Shown here piece after piece: positions 23,655 through 28,907 of a DNA stretch of 28,907 nt. Under the pieces are notes generated by a model that saw nothing but the letters and a program-made list of their open reading frames with translations, was not told where the DNA came from and searched no databases. The stretch covers positions 1 through 28,907 of the forward strand of contig DATKZB010000228.1 of NCBI GenBank assembly GCA_035528235.1, read 5' to 3'. This stretch comes from DATKZB01 sp035528235. Lineage in GTDB: Bacteria > Planctomycetota > Phycisphaerae > FEN-1346. Position numbers and translations under genes: made by a program. Position 1 is the stretch's first letter. Each line of letters opens with the position of its first letter.

Positions 23655-23791
23655 CCTACTTTATCAACTCGGCATGGGCCCCTTGGAACCCGCGCGGTGG
23701 CCTTCCTAGGCCACCGCGAGTTGGCGCAGTGCAACCTGTCGCGGCGGCCTAGGAAGGCCGCCGCGCACGGTGGAGATGAGTTGACAAAGTA
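23655..23791. repeat. REPIN-like double-hairpin element, copy C
   Basis: Hairpins at 23692-23717 (arms CGCGGTGGCCT/AGGCCACCGCG) and 23739-23764 (arms CGCGGCGGCCT/AGGCCGCCGCG) are inverted with respect to each other (loops TCCT and AGGA) and separated by 21 bases. An outer inverted repeat, CTACTTTATCAACTC (23655-23669) and GAGTTGACAAAGTAG (23777-23791), matches at 14 of 15 positions. Spacer and outer arms differ in sequence from copies A and B. It lies between the truncated beta-helix gene and the converging lipoprotein gene. Confidence 0.85.
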
Positions 23792-23825
23792 GCGTCAGGT
23801 AGCGTTGTGGGAGCAGGCGGGGCGG

Positions 23826-24500
23826 TTATCTGACCTTCGGCCGGATGGGGCGCTCCGACAGTTTGTAGGTGCAGAACTGCTTCGCGATCTTCTCGCCGAA
23901 GCCCTCCACGAGGATCTGTTCCTGGCGGGCGGCCTCCTCGGAATCGGCGTCGGTATCGGGCAGCGTCTCGGCCCTCAGGATTCGGGCTGCCGCCAGCATG
24001 GGCCATACCTGCTGGTCCGATTCGGGCGACACGATGCGGATGGCCGCCTCGGCGTAGCCCCGGAAGGCGTTCGACTCGGGCGAGTCCTTGATTCGGAACT
24101 CAAAGAGTTCCACGTGGATGACCCGATCGACGTTGAAGTACTCGCCCACCCGGGCCACCGGCCATCGCGCGAACCCGCGTTCGGTGCGCCGCGCGGCCTC
24201 GACGCTGCGGGCGGGCACGACCGGTCCGCAGGCCTTGCTTTCGGCCAGGACCTTGCCGATGGCGTCGGCCAGCGACAGTTCGAGCCGCGGAAACTCCGAC
24301 GCCACCGTCGGGTCCTTCAGGTCCACCAGGATCACCACGCTGCGGCCGCTCAGGTCGTACTCGGCCTTATGCTCGTCCTCGGGGATGAACGGCCCCACCG
24401 TCCGGACGAGGACGTACGCGAGGCCCTGGCATCCGGCGGTGCCGGCGGCGAACACGGCCAGCAGCGCCAGCATCACCGCGCATCGGGCGTGTCGGTTCAC
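23826..24500 (-). CDS. Lipoprotein of unknown function, tandem paralogue 1
   Basis: The 224-residue protein has a signal sequence ending AAGTAGC, with Cys24 as the likely lipid attachment site. I do not recognise a named family. It resembles its upstream neighbour over the whole length: AEYDLSGRSVVILVDLKD, DAIGKVLAESKACGPVV, FNVDRVIHVELFEFRI and KIAKQF align with equivalent stretches there. Both have exactly 224 residues, pointing to an old tandem duplication. The ATG at 24500 overlaps the neighbour's stop (ATGA), so the two are coupled and may act as a pair in the envelope. A strand-rich alpha/beta fold is suggested by the pattern, without certainty. Confidence 0.75.
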   Translation of the reverse strand: MNRHARCAVMLALLAVFAAGTAGCQGLAYVLVRTVGPFIPEDEHKAEYDLSGRSVVILVDLKDPTVASEFPRLELSLADAIGKVLAESKACGPVVPARSVEAARRTERGFARWPVARVGEYFNVDRVIHVELFEFRIKDSPESNAFRGYAEAAIRIVSPESDQQVWPMLAAARILRAETLPDTDADSEEAARQEQILVEGFGEKIAKQFCTYKLSERPIRPKVR

Positions 24501-25171
24501 TTCGCGCCTCCCTGGACCTCCACCTCGTAACCGTGGAACTTCCGGACGACGTCCCGCGCGAACATCCGCGTCGTAATCGCGCGGAGTTTGCGCTCGCTGT
24601 CCTGCAACACGCCCACCTGCCGGTCTTCGGGGAAGACGGTGCTGACCGTCGCCTCAAACGTCGGATTGCGCTCGGCGTCGACCTTGGCCACCTGGACGCG
24701 GCCGTTCACGCGGCCGCGAAGCAGGTTGCTCGAGCGTTCCTCAATCATCGAGTACTGCTCCAACTCGACGTACAGGACCGTGTCGGCCTGAAACGCCTTG
24801 GCGATGTCGTCGAGCGTCATGTTGGGCCATTCCAGGTTCGATTCCTGCCAGCGGACCACGTCCACGGGTCCAACGACCGTCTTGACGCGCGGCGACAGAT
24901 GCAGGCAGACTTCGTTGACCAGGTCGTAACTGACCTCCAGCGGCGCGGTCGGGTATTTGAAGAGGGTGTCGGTCCCGGCATACACCACGATCACCAGCCG
25001 CTCGGATTCCAGTTCGTACTCGGCCTCGATGGTCTTCTTGGGGTGGCGTGGCGCAGCGAGCCACGCGAAGAACACGCCGGGCATGTGACACCCGCTCGCC
25101 ACCACCGCCAGCGCCAGCACCAGCAGCAGGATCACTTCTCGCACCGGCCGCACGCCTGTTCCTCGGGCCAT
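24497..25171 (-). CDS. Lipoprotein of unknown function, tandem paralogue 2
   Basis: The 224-residue protein starts at the ATG behind GAGAGGCAGGG. It has a hydrophobic signal ending VVASGC with Cys28 as lipid anchor. Its body (AEYELESERLVIVVYAGTD, DLVNEVCLHLSPRVKTVV, FQADTVLYVELEQYS, DVVRKFHGYEVE) parallels the next gene, with low identity but the same order and spacing. The open frame extends further upstream, but with no homology or hydrophobic start. It is the second gene of a three-gene unit after DUF2752, 61 bases from it. Function is not known to me. Confidence 0.75.
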   Translation of the reverse strand: MARGTGVRPVREVILLLVLALAVVASGCHMPGVFFAWLAAPRHPKKTIEAEYELESERLVIVVYAGTDTLFKYPTAPLEVSYDLVNEVCLHLSPRVKTVVGPVDVVRWQESNLEWPNMTLDDIAKAFQADTVLYVELEQYSMIEERSSNLLRGRVNGRVQVAKVDAERNPTFEATVSTVFPEDRQVGVLQDSERKLRAITTRMFARDVVRKFHGYEVEVQGGAK

Positions 25172-25232
25172 CACCGCCCTGCCTCTCTTTCCGCCACCCC
25201 GCCTCCGGCGACACGCGCCGTCTCGGGTCCTC

Positions 25233-25721
25233 TCAGGTCGTCGCCCACTTGTACGCCCACGCCACCAGGGCCAGCACCAGCAAGACGGCCGCCGGCACCC
25301 CCACACCGTAGGCGGTCAGCAGGGGCACCCAACTGCGGCCCGTCACCAACGTCGCCACGGCCAGAAGCACCCCCCCGACCGTCAGCAGGAAACAGAGCAG
25401 GCCAAACGGCTGGTTGACCAGGGCCTCCCCGAACCGGCCGTGGGCTGCCAGCACGAAAGACGTCGTCACCCCGCACGTCGGGCACGGGTGGCCGGTCACG
25501 GCCAGCATGCCGCACGGCGGCAGGCCGAGGACGCGGTGCGTGCCCGTACCGGTGGACGATGGCGCCAGGGCAAGCCCCAGGACCAGCACGCCCGCCAGGG
25601 CGACGAGGACGCCGCCTTGCAGGATCCGCTCCGTGCCGGTGGCGCTCGGCCATGTGGCCCATGCTGCGGGATGCGGCTGCCGCCGCTCGGGCGCCTTCAC
25701 GTCGATCACCGCCTGGCCCAC
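25233..25721 (-). CDS. DUF2752 family membrane protein
   Basis: The 162-residue protein carries the DUF2752 signature GHPCPTCGVTTSF (C80, C83) after a first membrane segment (about 33-53), with two more (about 100-121 and 127-158). DUF2752 proteins are small integral membrane proteins of unknown role, common in planctomycetes, actinobacteria and Bacteroidetes. The start is taken as GTG at 25721, because GAGGAG lies eight bases upstream; another GTG at 25709 lacks such a site. It is the first gene of a unit with the two paralogous lipoproteins, behind a good promoter. The CxxC pair suggests metal or redox chemistry, which is unproven. Confidence 0.85.
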   Translation of the reverse strand: MGQAVIDVKAPERRQPHPAAWATWPSATGTERILQGGVLVALAGVLVLGLALAPSSTGTGTHRVLGLPPCGMLAVTGHPCPTCGVTTSFVLAAHGRFGEALVNQPFGLLCFLLTVGGVLLAVATLVTGRSWVPLLTAYGVGVPAAVLLVLALVAWAYKWATT

Positions 25722-25779
25722 TGCGGGAACTCCTCGGGGAGGCAAGTCTCCGGCAACCCCTGTTCTCACAAGGGTTTCG

Positions 25780-25808
25780 ATGGTACCGCCGCGCGGTCCC
25801 CGGGTCAA
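25780..25808 (-). promoter_or_regulatory. Promoter of the DUF2752-lipoprotein operon
   Basis: On the minus strand TTGACC (25808-25803) and TACCAT (25785-25780) are separated by exactly 17 bases. A start near 25773 gives a leader of about 52 bases. It lies in the 206-base divergent gap shared with the plus-strand lipoprotein gene. Confidence 0.55.
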
Positions 25809-25871
25809 TCGCTTTGGCCTGGCCGAGTCGGCCATTTCGCGGGGGCGCCGGGGCCGGGCGTCACGGAATCC

Positions 25872-25900
25872 TTTCCCGCCGGACCGCCAGGTCGTACAAT
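25872..25900 (+). promoter_or_regulatory. Putative promoter of the aromatic-tail lipoprotein
   Basis: TACAAT (25895-25900) is a good -10 element; TTTCCC (25872-25877) at 17 bases is a poor -35. The start near 25907 would leave a leader of about 21 bases containing AAAGGGGA. Confidence 0.35.
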
Positions 25901-25927
25901 GGTCGGTGGCCAGGAAAGGGGACGGTC

Positions 25928-26587
25928 ATGAACGGTTCGCGGTGTCGTGGGGCTCTTTCCGGGTGGTTGCTGCTGGCGGCGTTGGCGTCGGCGCCGGCGT
26001 TGACGGGTTGCACCACGGCCCAGCACGTCTACTTCCGCCCGTCGGGGGCGTACCAGAGCGCCGGCTCGGACTGGCTGGCCAAGCGGACGTACAACCTGCC
26101 GCCCGGCTCGAAGGACGTCCGGGTCGAGGTGGCCGCGCGAGGTCGAATCGACACGAACGAGCGCGGCGTCGTGTACGATTCGCTGCACGTGCGACTCGGC
26201 GTCGAGAACGGGGGGGAATCGGCCTTCTCGCTCGACCCGGCCGCCGTCAGACTGCTGGACGACGAAGGCGGCGTGGTGGCCGGCGCCGAGGCCTACGCCG
26301 GCCGCAACCGGACCGGCAAGATCACGATTGCCGCCGGCGCCCACGCCGCTTACGAACTCGTCTTCGACCTGCCGGCCACCATCCGGCTGGAGAACCTCGG
26401 TTCGCTCCGCGTCGCCTGGCCGTACCGGTACGGCGACAAGGACGACACGGTCACGACGAAGTTCATCAAGGTCGAAGAGGTCAACTACTACTATCCCCGC
26501 CCGTACCCCGATCCGTGGTACTACGACCCGTGGTCCAGCCCGTGGGGACACCGGCACATGGGCGCCGGCTACTACCACGGCTGGTGA
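25928..26587 (+). CDS. Lipoprotein with Tyr/Pro/Trp-rich tail
   Basis: The 219-residue protein has a signal sequence with lipobox ALTGC (Cys28), so it is probably lipid-anchored. The middle (about 55-180) alternates short hydrophobic and charged stretches typical of a beta-sandwich, for example VRVEVAARGRID and LHVRLGVENGG. The last 30 or so residues are rich in Tyr, Pro, Trp and His (YYYPRPYPDPWYYDPW and on to YYHGW). Such tails occur on surface or wall-associated proteins, but no function can be assigned. The ATG at 25928 follows AAAGGGGA. I do not recognise a family. Confidence 0.7.
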   Translation: MNGSRCRGALSGWLLLAALASAPALTGCTTAQHVYFRPSGAYQSAGSDWLAKRTYNLPPGSKDVRVEVAARGRIDTNERGVVYDSLHVRLGVENGGESAFSLDPAAVRLLDDEGGVVAGAEAYAGRNRTGKITIAAGAHAAYELVFDLPATIRLENLGSLRVAWPYRYGDKDDTVTTKFIKVEEVNYYYPRPYPDPWYYDPWSSPWGHRHMGAGYYHGW

Positions 26588-26595
26588 GTGTGGCA

Positions 26596-26647
26596 CAGCC
26601 GGCGCCACGAAAGCGGCCGCCTTCGCTAACGCGAAGACGGCCGGCTG
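26596..26647. terminator. Long hairpin between convergent genes
   Basis: CGGCCGCCTTCGC (26614-26626) pairs with GCGAAGACGGCCG (26631-26643), one mismatch, across TAAC. An outer CAGCCGGC (26596-26603) pairs with GCCGGCTG (26640-26647) as an alternative. It lies between the lipoprotein stop (26587) and the rpmE stop (26678), where a bidirectional terminator would be expected. No T-tract is present, so the call is tentative. Confidence 0.45.
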
Positions 26648-26677
26648 AATGGATACGGGTGGTCTTGTGCGCCGCGG

Positions 26678-27319
26678 CTAGGCGTCGCCGCCTTCGGGTT
26701 TGTCGGCCTTGGGAGGCGGGGCCTGTGGCTGGTCGGCCTTGACCTGGTCGGTCGGGGGGGCCTCGGTCTTGGCCTGTTCGGTCTTCGGTTCCTCGGCCTT
26801 GGGCGCCTCGGTCTTGGGCGGTTGCGTCTTGGGTTCTCCGGCGCGGCGTCGTTCGGTGCTGACGGGCGCTTCGCGTTTGGGTCTGCCCCGGCCTCCGCCT
26901 CCGCCGGGCCTGCCGCCACCGCCGCCACCGCCGCCAGGTCGTCCGCCTCGGGGTCCGCCGCCGGGTCCGCCGCCGGGCATGGCGGCGCCTTCGGGCACCG
27001 CGCCGGCCGTTTTGGACCGCGCGGTCGTGTGCAGTTCCGTGGTGGTGGGACGCTGGCGCTGCTTGGGTCGGGTGCCGGCCTTCTTGACGGCGGCCTCGGC
27101 CTGGGTGACGGCCTTGTCGGCGCTCCAGGCGTACTTCTTCTGGAACTTCTCGACCCGGCCGGCGGTGTCCACGAACCGCTGTTGACCCGTGAAGAACGGG
27201 TGACAGTTCGAGCACACTTCCACCATCATGTCGCCGCCGGTCGACTGGGTCACGAACGTGTTGCCGCAGCCGCACGTGACCTTCGACGGCTTGTATTTCG
27301 GATGGATGTCCTTCTTCAT
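26678..27319 (-). CDS. rpmE: 50S ribosomal protein L31 (zinc type) with a long disordered extension
   Basis: The first 66 or so residues are a standard zinc-binding L31: MKKDIHPKYKPSKVTCGCGN, with Cys16, Cys18, Cys36 and Cys39 as metal ligands, then HPFFTGQQRFVDTAGRVEKF. L31 bridges the large subunit and the head of the small subunit. The protein then continues to 213 residues, about three times normal length. A basic part (about 67-105) is followed by a glycine/arginine-rich part (about 115-150), then repeats of the PKTE/APKAEEPKTE kind. All of it is in frame and GC-rich like its surroundings. The ATG has GAGG nearby, and a TATAAT promoter lies just upstream. Confidence 0.93.
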   Translation of the reverse strand: MKKDIHPKYKPSKVTCGCGNTFVTQSTGGDMMVEVCSNCHPFFTGQQRFVDTAGRVEKFQKKYAWSADKAVTQAEAAVKKAGTRPKQRQRPTTTELHTTARSKTAGAVPEGAAMPGGGPGGGPRGGRPGGGGGGGGRPGGGGGRGRPKREAPVSTERRRAGEPKTQPPKTEAPKAEEPKTEQAKTEAPPTDQVKADQPQAPPPKADKPEGGDA

Positions 27320-27363
27320 GGCCTGGCCTCGCCCAGTCTGTTCCTCGGAATCGAAAGAGGGGT

Positions 27364-27391
27364 ATTATACGAGCGCCCGCCGCCAATGCAA
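27364..27391 (-). promoter_or_regulatory. Promoter of rpmE
   Basis: On the minus strand TTGCAT (27391-27386) and a perfect TATAAT (27369-27364) have a 16-base spacer. A start near 27357 gives a leader of about 38 bases. The whole promoter fits in the 81-base gap after the transporter stop. Confidence 0.65.
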
Positions 27392-27400
27392 GCACTTTGC

Positions 27401-28654
27401 TTACAGGGGTATGAGAATCAGGCTGGCCAGGCTGATAAGGCCCCCGCCCACGAAGAACGGCAAGGCGGGGTCGACGGCCATTACGGGCCCCGCCAGGGCC
27501 ACCCCCAGAACCAACCCGAGGGCCATGAGGGCCTTGGCCTTGGCCACGTCGGCCGCACGCCGCTGGGGCCGGCTGTACTGCTGGATGAACCGCTCCTGGA
27601 TGGGTACCCAGACGCTGGCCCCCAGCATATCGTGGATGACCCAGGCCACGGTCACCAGCAGGAAACTCCCCGTGGTCCAATCGACCACCGCCGGGGCCGC
27701 GATGACCAGCCCCTGCACGGCCATCGCCGCCACGTACAGCCCCTTGAATCGGCGCGTCAGCAGGGGGGCCAGGAAGAACATCGGCACGCCCATCATCAGG
27801 CGGTGGAGGATCGCGATGAGGCTGATGAGGGCGAATTGGGCCCCCTGTTCGCCGCCCGTCCAGACGGCCGCCAGGCGCGGCCACACCGCGCGTAGCCAGG
27901 CGTCGAACCCCGCCAGGTCGCCCGCCCACGGGCCCTCCAGTTGCCGCCGGAAGTACAGCATCCACACGGCGTGGCTGATGCCGAACCCCACGCCGATGAT
28001 GAACCCCGCCGCGATAATCAGGTAGAGTTTGTGGTGCAGGTCGAATGCGAAGAGCGTCCGCAGCGACAGCCGGACCACCTCGGTCGGCGCCGAGACCCGG
28101 ACCTCGCGGAACAGCACCGCGAACAGGATGGCCGCCGCGGCCAGGGCCGCGCCGCCAATCAGAAACAGACCCCGGTACGACAAGGCCGCGCCCGTCCCGA
28201 TGCCCGCAAAGCCCACGCACGCGAAGCCCAGCGTGTGGCACGTGGTCTCCAACCCCACCACCTGCCCGAACACCCGCGTGAACCGCTCGACCTTCACCGA
28301 CTCGTACACCAGCACGCCCCGAAGCGACCGGCTCAGCGACGTGCACGCCTGCTGGAGCGTCTTGAGGACCGTCAGGTACGCGACGTGTGGCACGAGGGGC
28401 GTAGCGGCGCTGACGACCCCCAGGGCGAGGTAATTCAGGCCATAGATGCCCTTGCGTCCGAAACGGTCGGCCAGCCGGCCGCCGTGGACGACGATCAGGA
28501 AGTTGACCGCCGCACCCGCCGCCAGCACCAGGCCGATCGTCTCAATCCGCACCCCGTTGTCGTCGAGAAACAGCGGGAACGCCAGTTCGTACACGCCGAA
28601 CGACAGGCCGAACAGGCACTCGACCACGACCAGGATCAGGACGTTTCGCCGCAC
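27401..28654 (-). CDS. Major facilitator superfamily transporter
   Basis: The 417-residue protein is almost wholly hydrophobic, with about 11-12 membrane segments. The MFS motif A between segments 2 and 3 reads GGRLADRFGRKGIYGL. The two-halved layout with a central charged loop is typical. Substrate cannot be predicted. The start is GTG at 28654 behind GGAGAG; the frame stays open further upstream, but that part is arginine-rich and not membrane-like. TATAAT at 28690-28685 on the minus strand is a likely -10. It is followed by rpmE with its own promoter. Confidence 0.85.
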   Translation of the reverse strand: MRRNVLILVVVECLFGLSFGVYELAFPLFLDDNGVRIETIGLVLAAGAAVNFLIVVHGGRLADRFGRKGIYGLNYLALGVVSAATPLVPHVAYLTVLKTLQQACTSLSRSLRGVLVYESVKVERFTRVFGQVVGLETTCHTLGFACVGFAGIGTGAALSYRGLFLIGGAALAAAAILFAVLFREVRVSAPTEVVRLSLRTLFAFDLHHKLYLIIAAGFIIGVGFGISHAVWMLYFRRQLEGPWAGDLAGFDAWLRAVWPRLAAVWTGGEQGAQFALISLIAILHRLMMGVPMFFLAPLLTRRFKGLYVAAMAVQGLVIAAPAVVDWTTGSFLLVTVAWVIHDMLGASVWVPIQERFIQQYSRPQRRAADVAKAKALMALGLVLGVALAGPVMAVDPALPFFVGGGLISLASLILIPL

Positions 28655-28684
28655 GCGTCTCTCCGCTCGCCTCGGAAGCGTGGC

Positions 28685-28712
28685 ATTATAGCGGCTGCCC
28701 GGGCGAGCAGAA
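28685..28712 (-). promoter_or_regulatory. Putative promoter of the MFS gene
   Basis: A perfect TATAAT on the minus strand (28690-28685), with TTCTGC (28712-28707) at a 16-base spacing. The predicted start near 28678 leaves a 24-base leader with the GGAGAG site. The -35 is weak. Confidence 0.4.
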
Positions 28713-28734
28713 GCGCAAGAACCGGAGCGCGCAA

Positions 28735-28791
28735 CTAGCCGCGCACGCAAGTAAGCGGCTCGCCGTGCCGCTCGCTGGCGCTCGCGGCTAG
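28735..28791. repeat. Palindromic repeat next to the IS630 end
   Basis: CTAGCCGCG (28735-28743) is matched inverted by CGCGGCTAG (28783-28791). The interior is GC-rich with further short inverted matches (AGCGGC and GCCGCT). The right arm ends with the TA at which the IS630-type element seems to begin. Confidence 0.5.
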
Positions 28792-28907
28792 AGCAGTTCA
28801 CGTTTGGATGTAGCGTGTGCCGATAAGAGTAGGCATGGAAACCTACTCGATAGATCTGCGGGAGCGTGTGGTGCGGGCGTGCGATGAGAGCGTGCACACG
28901 CACGAGG
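28791..28907 (+). mobile_element. Left end of an IS630-type insertion sequence
   Basis: A transposase reading frame begins at 28835 and runs off the window. IS630 elements insert at TA and duplicate it; a TA at 28789-28790 directly precedes GAGCAGTTCACGTTTGGATG, a plausible terminal repeat. The other end is outside the window, so boundary and target duplication are unproven. Confidence 0.6.
28835..28907 (+). CDS. IS630-type transposase, N-terminal fragment (runs off window)
   Basis: The 24 visible codons read METYSIDLRERVVRACDESV and then HTHE. The pattern M..YSxDLRERVV is the well-known start of IS630-family (Tc1/mariner-like) transposases, where a helix-turn-helix DNA-binding domain follows. 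The ATG at 28835 is the only sensible start. Whether the gene is intact cannot be seen. Confidence 0.75.
   Translation, partial: METYSIDLRERVVRACDESVHTHE

Noticed and set aside
13914..24024. CRISPR array made of the GGCGGCC palindromes
   Set aside because: The palindromes are few, scattered kilobases apart and paired in inverted orientation, without regular spacers.
1..28907. tRNA, rRNA or riboswitch genes
   Set aside because: I saw no cloverleaf with a GGTTCRA-type loop, no rRNA signature and no known riboswitch core. A covariance search was not possible here.

Overview
The window is GC-rich, densely coding bacterial chromosome. I infer a planctomycete or close relative, probably an uncultured lineage known from assembled genomes. 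The grounds are indirect: a four-PDZ RseP-type protease, a zinc-type L31 with a long disordered tail, TldD/TldE, DUF2752, many small lipoproteins, and several families of palindromic intergenic repeats. No rRNA, tRNA, CRISPR array or phage region is visible. Both edges touch insertion sequences: the 5' end of an ISNCY-like transposase on the minus strand at the left, and the first codons of an IS630-type transposase at the right.

Layout. (1) 155-3546, plus: rpmA (L27) with its own promoter and terminator, then a coupled obg-coaX-mnmE-like operon. (2) 3566-6561, minus: dxr and an RseP-like protease, overlapping by 31 nt, behind a clear sigma70-type promoter. (3) 6674-14848, minus: hisF, pilT, a catalytically degenerate membrane-anchored PilB/GspE-like protein, a CvpA-type membrane protein, tldD and tldE. 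(4) 14849-15567: a 0.7-kb non-coding stretch with several palindromic repeats. (5) 15568-18854, plus: a TPR lipoprotein, an S1/P1-nuclease or phospholipase-C-like secreted protein, and an MtaB-type tRNA methylthiotransferase, tightly packed. (6) 19012-22011, plus: aroA (apparently leaderless), a BamE-like lipoprotein, and a receiver-SpoIIE phosphatase. (7) 22012-23825: repeats and atypical sequence around a secreted beta-helix protein that looks C-terminally truncated. (8) 23826-25721, minus: a DUF2752 membrane protein and two tandem paralogous lipoproteins of equal length (224 aa). (9) 25928-26587, plus: a lipoprotein with an aromatic/proline-rich tail. (10) 26678-28654, minus: rpmE (L31) with a Gly-rich and Lys/Glu/Pro-rich extension, and an MFS transporter.

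The genes are mostly housekeeping: ribosome assembly (L27, Obg, L31), CoA synthesis, MEP isoprenoid synthesis, histidine and shikimate synthesis, tRNA t6A thiolation and envelope maintenance. The most unusual content lies between genes. Three copies (13914-14024, 16385-16504, 23655-23791) of a REPIN-like element each consist of two inverted hairpins enclosed by an outer inverted repeat. The outer stems of the first two copies differ by compensatory base-pair changes. One copy is read through at the 5' end of the S1/P1-like gene, and another lies directly behind the truncated beta-helix gene. At protein level the most notable items are the PilB-like protein that has lost its ATPase motifs while keeping its zinc motif, an MnmE-like GTPase lacking the C-terminal Cys motif, and the extended L31.
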